This document shows positions 1-7,843 of a DNA stretch of 64,000 nucleotides, piece by piece; the first letter of the stretch is position 1; every line of letters begins with the position of its first letter. This DNA is from Lactobacillus sp. LL6. GTDB lineage: Bacteria > Bacillota > Bacilli > Lactobacillales > Lactobacillaceae. The stretch is from positions 62,001 through 126,000 of the forward strand of contig NZ_VLLR01000001.1 in the NCBI RefSeq assembly GCF_007570935.1. The letters are read 5' to 3'. The position numbers and the translations under genes were made by a program. The notes under the pieces are model-generated. The model made no database searches and was not told the origin of the DNA. It saw only the letters and a program-made list of their open reading frames with translations.

Positions 1-1251
<1,251 letters not shown>

Positions 1252-1521
1252 ATGCTTACGCTTCAACTTATTTGGATAATTATTATCAGCGCTCTTATCG
1301 GTATTTTTGCTGGAATCATCGTTGAGAAAAATATAAATATTTTTTACATACTCGCAACTACTGTTTCTAGTATTGCCGGCGCCATTTTTACAGAAGCGGT
1401 GTATGGTTTGCTAAGTCCACATTTTTTCACGATTGCACTCATCCCTGGCGTGAGTGGCTCTATCATCCTAGCTGCTAGCGCGTTTTTTCTTATTAAACTT
1501 CGCAATCGTGTCATTAGTTAA
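1252..1521 (+). CDS. Small membrane protein, possibly GlsB/YeaQ/YmgE-like
   Basis: An 89-residue, almost wholly hydrophobic protein with three predicted membrane helices (about residues 4-24, 30-52 and 58-82) and a short basic tail. The three-helix plan, the glycine/alanine pattern and the ALIPGVSGSIILAASAFFL segment resemble the small YeaQ/YmgE (transglycosylase-associated) stress membrane proteins common in lactobacilli, but the match is by eye and weak. It has AAAGGA before the ATG and is followed by a terminator at 1575. Function unknown. Confidence 0.6.
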   Translation: MLTLQLIWIIIISALIGIFAGIIVEKNINIFYILATTVSSIAGAIFTEAVYGLLSPHFFTIALIPGVSGSIILAASAFFLIKLRNRVIS

Positions 1522-1574
1522 ACTAATGCAAAAAATTTCTCATTATTCTCATTCAACACAACTCCCTTTTAAAG

Positions 1575-1610
1575 AAAGTTAGTTTAGAAATAATCTATGC
1601 TAACTTTTTT
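1575..1610 (+). terminator. Rho-independent terminator
   Basis: AAAGTTAG (1575-1582) pairs with CTAACTTT (1600-1607), with an inner TAGA/TCTA pairing, and is followed by a T run. It ends the transcript of the small membrane protein gene. Confidence 0.75.
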
Positions 1611-1622
1611 CTTTTGCTTTGA

Positions 1623-1650
1623 AAAATCGTTTATAATTAAGAAAAAAGAA
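1623..1650 (+). repeat. Direct repeat, left copy (flanks helveticin block)
   Basis: A 28-base stretch with a single mismatch to 4979-5006. It contains TATAAT (1632-1637), so it may act as the -10 region for the following gene. The T-rich sequence just upstream (about 1605-1620) is also shared. Together the copies bracket the regulator, helveticin-like and SLAP genes. Confidence 0.7.
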
Positions 1651-1675
1651 CATTTGTACTTAGTGGAGAGATAAA

Positions 1676-2544
1676 TTGATTATGGAAACTATAGGAGAGA
1701 AATTTAGAAGACTTCGAAAAAGTAAAAAATTAACTATAAAAAATTAACTATAAGGAAAGTAGCTGAAAATATAACCTCTCCATCTAGTTTACAAAGATGG
1801 GAAAATGGACAAGGTGAAATGTCTGTTGAAAAAGTAGGAAAACTCTTAAATAAGTTACATATTCAATCAGATGAGCTAATTGATAATTCGAATATATTAG
1901 ACATTTATACAGCAACAATTGAAAAAGCAGTAAAAGACAATGATGAGAAAAGTTTGAAAAAAATAGCTAAAAAACTTATTAACTATTATTATAGGAATCC
2001 AGAAAGTGAACAATTATTTTTTAAAGCAGCTATTGCATGTAATTTTTATATGGATTTTACTAATGAATGTTTACTAGAAAATGATGATTTAGTAAGACTT
2101 AAATTGTATTTTTCAAAAATAGAAGTTTGGAATCAAGAAGATATTTTACTATTTGCAAATACTGAATTATTATTACCAGCATTAAGTATTTATATAAATG
2201 CCCGAAAAATATATAGTGCATTAGTAGAGGAAAAAGAAAATTTCTATTATAAGTATTTAGCAATGAATGCATTAATTAGTGCTGTATTTTGTCTTATAGA
2301 AAAACAAGACTTTGAAAATGCTAGATTTATTTTTAAACAAATCAAAACAATTGATTTATCGGATAAATATTTAAATGAAATTACTAGAATTAATTATCTT
2401 AATACCTTATTTAAATATTTAGAAACTGATGATCTAACTAAAATGAATGAATTTTTAACTGGATTAAGAAATATAGGTTTAGAATCTAAAGCAAAAGAAT
2501 TTGAATTAGGTTTTTCTAAGTTTATAAAATTACGAAAGAAATAA
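1676..2544 (+). pseudogene. Rgg/GadR/MutR-type HTH regulator, frameshifted by a 14-bp tandem duplication
   Basis: Starting at TTG 1676 (GGAGAG six bases upstream; an in-frame ATG lies at 1682), the frame encodes an XRE-type helix-turn-helix beginning METIGEKFRRLRKSKKLT, then hits TAA. The cause is a perfect 14-base tandem repeat, 1723-1736 and 1737-1750. Removing one copy restores one frame that continues RKVAENITSPSSLQRWENG and joins the 241-codon ORF starting at 1819. The C-terminal part is helical, TPR-like and AT-rich, as in Rgg proteins, and the restored length of about 285 residues is typical for them. Rgg regulators often control adjacent bacteriocin or peptide genes; here the next gene is helveticin-like. 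A shortened product from ATG 1819 would lack the DNA-binding domain. It could instead be a reversible slipped-strand switch. Confidence 0.85.
1723..1750 (+). repeat. Perfect 14-bp tandem duplication
   Basis: TAAAAAATTAACTA occurs twice in a row, without mismatch, inside the HTH region of the Rgg-like gene. Fourteen is not a multiple of three, so it alone explains the broken frame. Confidence 0.95.
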
Positions 2545-2749
2545 TGGCTTAGTAATTATTGGTAACCAACCAGTTAATAAAATAAAAGCAATTGTATAAC
2601 AGTAGTATTTAGTCATAATTTATATACCTTTCTTTTAAAAATGATATTTTAATTATGATAACAAGATAGAATACTTTAAAAAATAAAATAACCATATGTG
2701 GGTATTTTTATTATGCTGAATTAATTAGCTCATACAATAATAGGTGTAA

Positions 2750-2768
2750 GAACCTAAGACATAGGTTC
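2750..2768 (+). promoter_or_regulatory. Hairpin/inverted repeat in the helveticin-gene leader
   Basis: GAACCTA-AGACA-TAGGTTC is a perfect 7-bp inverted repeat about 12 bases before the GGAGGC ribosome site of the gene at 2792. It could be a regulator operator or an mRNA stem controlling translation. There is no T run, so it is not a terminator. Confidence 0.5.
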
Positions 2769-2791
2769 CGTTAATTTTATGGAGGCACATT

Positions 2792-3745
2792 ATGAGCCAA
2801 ATAAATAACGTTAATGTAAGTCCAGCATATTACTTAAACAATGTTGATGATGGTGATGATGATTTGTGGCATGTTGTTGTACAAAAGGGAAATGTTGGTT
2901 CAAAGTATGTTTATGCTCTACAATTGCGTAATGATCAACAGGATATCTATGTTTCTCGTGGTACTAGAGAACTGTATGTACCTTTTAACAAATATGATCC
3001 AGTTGTAGTAATGCATGGTCAAGGAAGCTATTCTGCAGGTGGGCATACTCAAACTTGGGAATATGCAAATCAATCTGGAGATTGGTTTATAGGAACTAAA
3101 AAGATGGATAATGGATGGACTAAGCAAATAGCACGTATCCATATTCCAGCAGGTAAGATATATTACAATACAGATGTACCAAGATTATCATATTTGAATT
3201 ATGCTGGAGGAATGTATTATTCTGGTAATAATATGAAGAGAGTAGAAGCAGCAGTTTCTACTAACTATAAATATTTTATGATTGCAAGTGGTGATACAGA
3301 TGGCAATGGATATTTTTCACTGTATTATTTAAACGATGTTAACTCTGCACTTAATAATGCAGGTACTACTCCAGTTGATATTCGAAATATTAGTTATGTG
3401 AAGTCTTTTGAAATTCCAAATATTGAAAGCACTAGTGTGGTTGGATCACTTCAAGGCTTTGATGTAGATGAAAATGGTGATTACATTTATATTTCAAGTC
3501 AAAAAGCTGGCGATCCTACTAATAGAAAAATAGTTAAAATTCCATGGGGTGATACTAATACATCAGATTGGGATTATATTAATCTTTCATATGCGACTTC
3601 ATTAGATATAGCTAATCATTATACAGAATTTGAAGGAATCCAATTAATTGGAAATAATGACTTATACTTAACAGTTGCATACCATAATACAACTAAACCT
3701 GGGAATATGACTGATATTAACAGAATATACAGAGTAAATTGGTGA
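2792..3745 (+). CDS. Helveticin J-like class III bacteriocin
   Basis: A 317-residue protein of the helveticin J family, large heat-labile bacteriolysins of lactobacilli (helveticin J itself has 334 residues). Conserved family segments recognised are VVQKGNVGSKYVYALQLR (about 29-46), a GGHTQTWE block, a GDWFIGTKK block, the TKQIARI/NTDVPRLSYLNYAGG region and EGIQLIGNNDLYLTVAYHN near the C-terminus. No signal peptide or double-glycine leader is seen, as in helveticin J, so the export route is unknown. GGAGGC lies eight bases before the ATG. A long stem-loop follows at 3795. The upstream Rgg-like gene, now broken, may have been its regulator. Activity is inferred from family only. Confidence 0.88.
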   Translation: MSQINNVNVSPAYYLNNVDDGDDDLWHVVVQKGNVGSKYVYALQLRNDQQDIYVSRGTRELYVPFNKYDPVVVMHGQGSYSAGGHTQTWEYANQSGDWFIGTKKMDNGWTKQIARIHIPAGKIYYNTDVPRLSYLNYAGGMYYSGNNMKRVEAAVSTNYKYFMIASGDTDGNGYFSLYYLNDVNSALNNAGTTPVDIRNISYVKSFEIPNIESTSVVGSLQGFDVDENGDYIYISSQKAGDPTNRKIVKIPWGDTNTSDWDYINLSYATSLDIANHYTEFEGIQLIGNNDLYLTVAYHNTTKPGNMTDINRIYRVNW

Positions 3746-3794
3746 GCAGTAAATTATTGGTCTATCTAAAGTTTTGTTAAAATATAAGTAATTA

Positions 3795-3839
3795 AAAATT
3801 TCTAGCTAATAGAGGATAAAAGTATTAGCTAGAAATTTT
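3795..3839 (+). terminator. Long stem-loop after the helveticin-like gene
   Basis: A perfect 16-bp inverted repeat (3795-3810 with 3824-3839) and a 13-base loop. The right arm ends in TTTT but there is no long T run, so termination is probable rather than certain. It separates the helveticin-like and SLAP genes. Confidence 0.65.
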
Positions 3840-3875
3840 GTGTAACTATTATATTTTAGAAAAGGATTATAAATT

Positions 3876-4904
3876 ATGAAAAAAGTGAAAATTATTGGCA
3901 TTACAACTAGTATACTTTTAGCCATAGGTATAATTAGCATTTCAAGTAATTCTAGTTTAGTTAATGCTGATGAAAATCCATCTATAACAAATACGACAAC
4001 TGAAAAATCTAACCTTACTGTTCAAGTTATGCAAGATGGTAAATTGGTTTCAGTTAATCCAGATGGATTGTACTTTCAAGTAGCACCAAATTCTAGTTTT
4101 AACCCAACTGATTTTATCGGAACTGATGGAAGTCAATACAAGATAAATTCTGAAAATAAAAGTAAAATCAAAGTTGATTTAAATACTGTAGATACTTCTA
4201 TATCTGGTAGTGTTGGTACTGTAAAATTAACAGCGACTAGTAATATAGGTACTACTCAAACAGTCATATTTACTGTTTTTGTAAAACCAAGTGGTTTGTT
4301 CACTCTTAAGTTACCACAAAGCTATGTCACTGGATTAGGTGATACAGATACTGTATATCAAGGACAACAATATTACATTACTGATAATGTAAAGTTTTCT
4401 AATGGAGAATTTTATACTGGTATTTCAAAGCAATCGCAAAATGCTACGAATAATTCAGTTAAATGGATTGCAACTAAGTATTTAGCTAATAGTGCAACTA
4501 CTTCGACACCTGTTAAAACCAAGACGGTGACCAAAAAGTTAATGCATACTTCGATTTTATATGATAAAAATGGAAATCCGACTGATGAAAAATATACTGC
4601 ATATCGTGATGTAACTATTAATCAAGAAATTGTTGATATTAATGGAAGTTCATTTGTAAAATTAGCTGATAAAAGTGCTTATATAAAATCATCTAATATT
4701 TATGGAAATGGGCGTGTGTTGAAGCATAATGCTTATATTTATGCTACTAGTACAAGACGAGCTGATAGAACTGTTTTAAAGAAGGGGCAAACGATTACTA
4801 CGTACGGAGGTCCTTTCAAATTTAAGAATGGTAAACGTTACTATCGTATCCAAGGAGCAAGTGCAACAAATAAGCGTTATGTGAAAATTGCAAATTTTAA
4901 ATAA
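3876..4904 (+). CDS. Secreted SLAP-domain (S-layer-type) cell wall protein
   Basis: 342 residues. A Sec signal peptide (MKKVK then a hydrophobic stretch, cleavage near VNA-DE, about residue 31) is followed by a Ser/Thr/Asn-rich middle with Ig-like beta character (about 45-140), and two C-terminal SLAP repeats (about 220-282 and 285-342). Recognisable features are HTSILYDKNG, AYIYATSTRR, GKRYYRI and RYVKIANFK. SLAP domains bind the wall non-covalently, via teichoic or lipoteichoic acid. AAAGGA lies before the ATG. Downstream of the helveticin-like gene but separated by a stem-loop, it may be a surface partner of it; this is conjecture. Family assignment is secure, role unknown. Confidence 0.85.
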   Translation: MKKVKIIGITTSILLAIGIISISSNSSLVNADENPSITNTTTEKSNLTVQVMQDGKLVSVNPDGLYFQVAPNSSFNPTDFIGTDGSQYKINSENKSKIKVDLNTVDTSISGSVGTVKLTATSNIGTTQTVIFTVFVKPSGLFTLKLPQSYVTGLGDTDTVYQGQQYYITDNVKFSNGEFYTGISKQSQNATNNSVKWIATKYLANSATTSTPVKTKTVTKKLMHTSILYDKNGNPTDEKYTAYRDVTINQEIVDINGSSFVKLADKSAYIKSSNIYGNGRVLKHNAYIYATSTRRADRTVLKKGQTITTYGGPFKFKNGKRYYRIQGASATNKRYVKIANFK

Positions 4905-4924
4905 TTGGTTAATGATTTTTAGTT

Positions 4925-4957
4925 AAGACTTTGACTATATGTTGAAGTCTTTTTTCT
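4925..4957 (+). terminator. Rho-independent terminator after the SLAP gene
   Basis: An 11-bp stem (AAGACTTTGAC with GTTGAAGTCTT, two G-U pairs) and loop TATAT are followed by a T run. Confidence 0.85.
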
Positions 4958-4978
4958 TTTGATTTAAAAAACTTTAGC

Positions 4979-5006
4979 AAAATCGCTTATAATTAAGAAA
5001 AAAGAA
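4979..5006 (+). repeat. Direct repeat, right copy (flanks helveticin block)
   Basis: Matches 1623-1650 at 27 of 28 bases. It carries TATAAT (4988-4993) 25 bases before the exoA start and so probably supplies the exoA promoter -10. Confidence 0.7.
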
Positions 5007-5018
5007 AGAGGAATAATA

Positions 5019-5846
5019 ATGAGATTAATTTCATGGAATATTGATTCACTAAATGCGGCTCTTACTAGTGAGTCAGATCGAGCTAAAAAAACGCGAAAAG
5101 TTTTAGAAACAATTCAAAATCAAAATCCTGACATAATTGCCATTCAAGAAACTAAACTGCGTTCCACTGGTCCAACTAAAAAACACAAAGAAATTTTATC
5201 GGCAATGTTTCCAGATTATGCTTATGTTTGGCGTTCTTCTGTTGAACCAGCAAGAAAAGGTTACGCTGGCACTATGTACTTATATAAGAAAGATTTAACA
5301 CCAAAAGCTACATATCCAGAAATTGGTGCGCCAAGTACAATGGATCAAGAAGGAAGAATTATCACTTTGGAGTTTCCAGAATTTTTTGTAACTGAAGTCT
5401 ACACTCCAAATGCTGGAGGAGATTTAAAGCGGCTTAGTGAGCGTCAAGAATGGGACAAAAAGTATGCAGAATACTTAGTAGAACTTGATAAGCAGAAGCC
5501 AGTGATTGCAAGTGGTGACTATAATTGTGCTCATACAGAAATTGACTTGAAGCATCCCGAAAATAATCACCATTCTGCAGGTTTTACTGATGAAGAGCGT
5601 GCGGGATTTGATAATTTACTTAAGAGTGGTTTTACTGATTCTTTTAGAAAAGTAAACGGTAATGTGAAAGATGTTTACACTTGGTGGGCGCAAAGAGTTA
5701 GAACTGCCAAGGCTAATAATTCAGGCTGGAGAATTGATTACTGGCTTGTTAGTGACAGAATTGCGAATAAAGTAAGTCGTTCTGAAATGATTGATACAGG
5801 TGAGCGAGCAGATCACTGCCCAATATTGCTTGAGATTGAAATATAA
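5019..5846 (+). CDS. exoA: Exodeoxyribonuclease III / AP endonuclease
   Basis: 275 residues, normal length. Mg-dependent 3'-5' exonuclease and AP endonuclease of base excision repair (EEP fold). Family motifs run in order: LISWNIDSLNA (residues 3-13), IAIQETKLR with the metal-binding Glu, RKGYAGTMYLYKK, SGDYNCAHTEIDLKHP, FTDEERAGFDNLL, YTWW...GWRIDYWLVS with the Asp, and DHCPILLEIE with the terminal catalytic Asp-His pair. AGAGGA lies before the ATG. It stands just outside the helveticin block and is 20 bases from the next gene. Confidence 0.95.
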   Translation: MRLISWNIDSLNAALTSESDRAKKTRKVLETIQNQNPDIIAIQETKLRSTGPTKKHKEILSAMFPDYAYVWRSSVEPARKGYAGTMYLYKKDLTPKATYPEIGAPSTMDQEGRIITLEFPEFFVTEVYTPNAGGDLKRLSERQEWDKKYAEYLVELDKQKPVIASGDYNCAHTEIDLKHPENNHHSAGFTDEERAGFDNLLKSGFTDSFRKVNGNVKDVYTWWAQRVRTAKANNSGWRIDYWLVSDRIANKVSRSEMIDTGERADHCPILLEIEI

Positions 5847-5866
5847 TTGATATTTATTGAGGAAAA

Positions 5867-6154
5867 ATGTTCGGAAGAAAAAAGAAAATCAAACAAGAAG
5901 AAAAATTATTGAATGATATTAATATACTTCTAAAGGATTCAACAGTTTCTGAAAAAGAACGCCAAATTCTAAAAGTTGCAAAAGAGCAAATTGAACACAA
6001 AAAATATTTTGCTAGAGTTTTAGCAGACTTAGAAGGAAATCTTCGACCTTTAGCGATTAAATCTGAGCTTACTAAAAATGTCGCAAAGTTATATTCTTCA
6101 ATAATCAATGAAACATATGAAGATTCAGGCTGGAGCGGAATTAGATTTTTCTAA
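5867..6154 (+). CDS. Small helical protein, probable enterocin A-type immunity protein
   Basis: 95 residues, charged and all-helical, beginning MFGRKKKIKQEEKLL. The pattern SEKERQILKVAKEQIEHKKYFARVLADLEGNLRPLAIKSELTKNVAKLYSSI (described here by its landmarks ERQILKVAKEQIE, RVLADLE and LRPLAIK) resembles EntA_Immun four-helix proteins found widely in lactobacilli, which protect against pediocin-like bacteriocins in the cytoplasm. A GAGG ribosome site is present; it is probably co-transcribed with exoA. No pediocin-like peptide gene was found next to it, so it may be an orphan immunity gene. The assignment is by pattern only. Confidence 0.6.
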   Translation: MFGRKKKIKQEEKLLNDINILLKDSTVSEKERQILKVAKEQIEHKKYFARVLADLEGNLRPLAIKSELTKNVAKLYSSIINETYEDSGWSGIRFF

Positions 6155-6236
6155 AATAAATCGGTCTGAAATGATTGTTTTTGCTTATTAAGAAGACTAT
6201 TTCCCAATGTTATTAGGTATAGACCTTTAAAATATT

Positions 6237-6268
6237 AAAAAAAGCACCTAAATTTAGGTGCTTTTTTT
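6237..6268 (+). terminator. Perfect 32-bp palindromic bidirectional terminator
   Basis: Seven A, GCACCTAAATTTAGGTGC, seven T. It is symmetric and so would work in both directions. Confidence 0.92.
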
Positions 6269-6319
6269 AATTGGTCTAGTGTATAATAGACGAGAATATT
6301 TTTTAGGAGTTGAAAATAC

Positions 6320-7771
6320 GTGGACGAAGAAATAGAAGTAACTGGCCAAGAAAATTGGGGGCAAGAAAAAGATCTTGTTTATAATCGGTTAACTGCATTT
6401 AAATTATTTGCAATGACCAGTTCGATGGTTATTTCAGTTAATGAATTGGCCCCATTTGGTAAGACTGGACCTACTGCATTATTTTATTTATTGATTGCTG
6501 GAATTGCTTGGTTTATTCCAATTACGCAGATGGCAGGAGAAATGGCTTCAATTGATGGCTGGAGTGAAGGTGGGATTTTTACTTGGGTTAAAGGATCTCT
6601 AGGTGAAAAGACCGGCTGGACTGCAATGTGCTATCAATGGATTCATATTACTGTGGGAATGTGTACGATGATGTATGTGGTAATTGGATCATTATCAATT
6701 GCTTTTGATACACCTTGGTTTAACACTAATCCTTTTGTAAGATTTGGTTTGATGATGCTAATATTGTGGGCTACAACCGCAATTCAAGTAATTGGTGTTA
6801 GAAAAATTGGACAAATAGCGGAATGGTTATTTATCTTAGGTATTGCTCTTCCTGTAATTAGTTTAATTGTCTTTTTCTTCGTTTACGTAGCTCAAGGCAG
6901 ACCATTGCATATGACACTTAATTGGCATACAATTTTGCCACATGAATTAGATGGTGCAACTTTAGTAGCCTTTGTTCCATTTATGCTCGCTTTTTGTGGG
7001 GGAGAAGCATCAGCACCTCACGTTAAGAATTTAATCCATCCTAAATCTTACTCTAAAGTAATGATTGGGTTAGCAGTAACTGCGATTTGCTTTGACCTTT
7101 TTGGAAGTATGGCAATTGGAATGACTGTTCCAAAAAGTGAAATTCAAAATAGTACAGGATTTGTTTTTGCTTATGGAAAACTTTTAAATTCAATTGGTCT
7201 TCCTGGTGATTTATTACAAAAAATCGTAGGCGTGTTGCTTGCTTGCGGAGTAGTTGGAGAACTTGGAAACTGGATTTCTGGTCCTAACCAAGGGATGTAT
7301 GAAGCAGCTAAGCAAGGTTACATGCCAAAATTCTTTGCACACACAACTAGTCGCAAAGTGCCATTTAGATTAATGGTCCTTCAATCTCTTATTGTGACTG
7401 TTTCTGCAGTATTAGTTACCTTTACAAGTGGTACTGATGCAGATTTTGCTTTTAATGTTTCTTTGGCTGGAACTACTGCACAATACTTGATGGTATATAT
7501 GATTATGCTGGTAGCATATATTGTTTTAAAACGTGAACATGAGGATCTGCACAGAACTTACTATATGACTAAGATACCAATGCTAAGTATTATTATTGCA
7601 CTGGTTGCGATGGTAATTACAATTGTGGCATTCTTTGTAACTTTCATCCCAGCTACTGGAACGCCTAATAATTTGCGTATTGCTTACGTTGTGTTATTAG
7701 CATTAATGTGCTTGGTGGTATCAGTAATTCCATTAATTTTATATAGATATAAAGATAAGTGGAATTGGTAA
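6320..7771 (+). CDS. APC-family amino acid antiporter, GadC-like
   Basis: 483 residues with about twelve membrane helices. The GTG start at 6320 has AGGAG ten bases upstream. Amino acid/polyamine/organocation family; the segments FGKTGPTALFYLL, WSEGGIFTWVKGSLGEKTGW and GNWISGPNQGMYEAAKQGYMP are those of the glutamate:GABA antiporter (GadC/YjeM) branch. Such transporters exchange an amino acid for its decarboxylated product in acid resistance. No decarboxylase gene is adjacent, so the substrate is open. Monocistronic, between terminators at 6237 and 7781. Confidence 0.85.
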   Translation: MDEEIEVTGQENWGQEKDLVYNRLTAFKLFAMTSSMVISVNELAPFGKTGPTALFYLLIAGIAWFIPITQMAGEMASIDGWSEGGIFTWVKGSLGEKTGWTAMCYQWIHITVGMCTMMYVVIGSLSIAFDTPWFNTNPFVRFGLMMLILWATTAIQVIGVRKIGQIAEWLFILGIALPVISLIVFFFVYVAQGRPLHMTLNWHTILPHELDGATLVAFVPFMLAFCGGEASAPHVKNLIHPKSYSKVMIGLAVTAICFDLFGSMAIGMTVPKSEIQNSTGFVFAYGKLLNSIGLPGDLLQKIVGVLLACGVVGELGNWISGPNQGMYEAAKQGYMPKFFAHTTSRKVPFRLMVLQSLIVTVSAVLVTFTSGTDADFAFNVSLAGTTAQYLMVYMIMLVAYIVLKREHEDLHRTYYMTKIPMLSIIIALVAMVITIVAFFVTFIPATGTPNNLRIAYVVLLALMCLVVSVIPLILYRYKDKWNW

Positions 7772-7780
7772 AGATAATGA

Positions 7781-7812
7781 AATAGAAGCTCAAAATTTGG
7801 GCTTCTATTTTT
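7781..7812 (+). terminator. Rho-independent terminator
   Basis: AATAGAAGC (7781-7789) pairs with GCTTCTATT (7801-7809), followed by T-rich sequence. Confidence 0.85.
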
Positions 7813-7843
7813 GTTTTTGTAGAATAATGACAGGGAGGAAATA

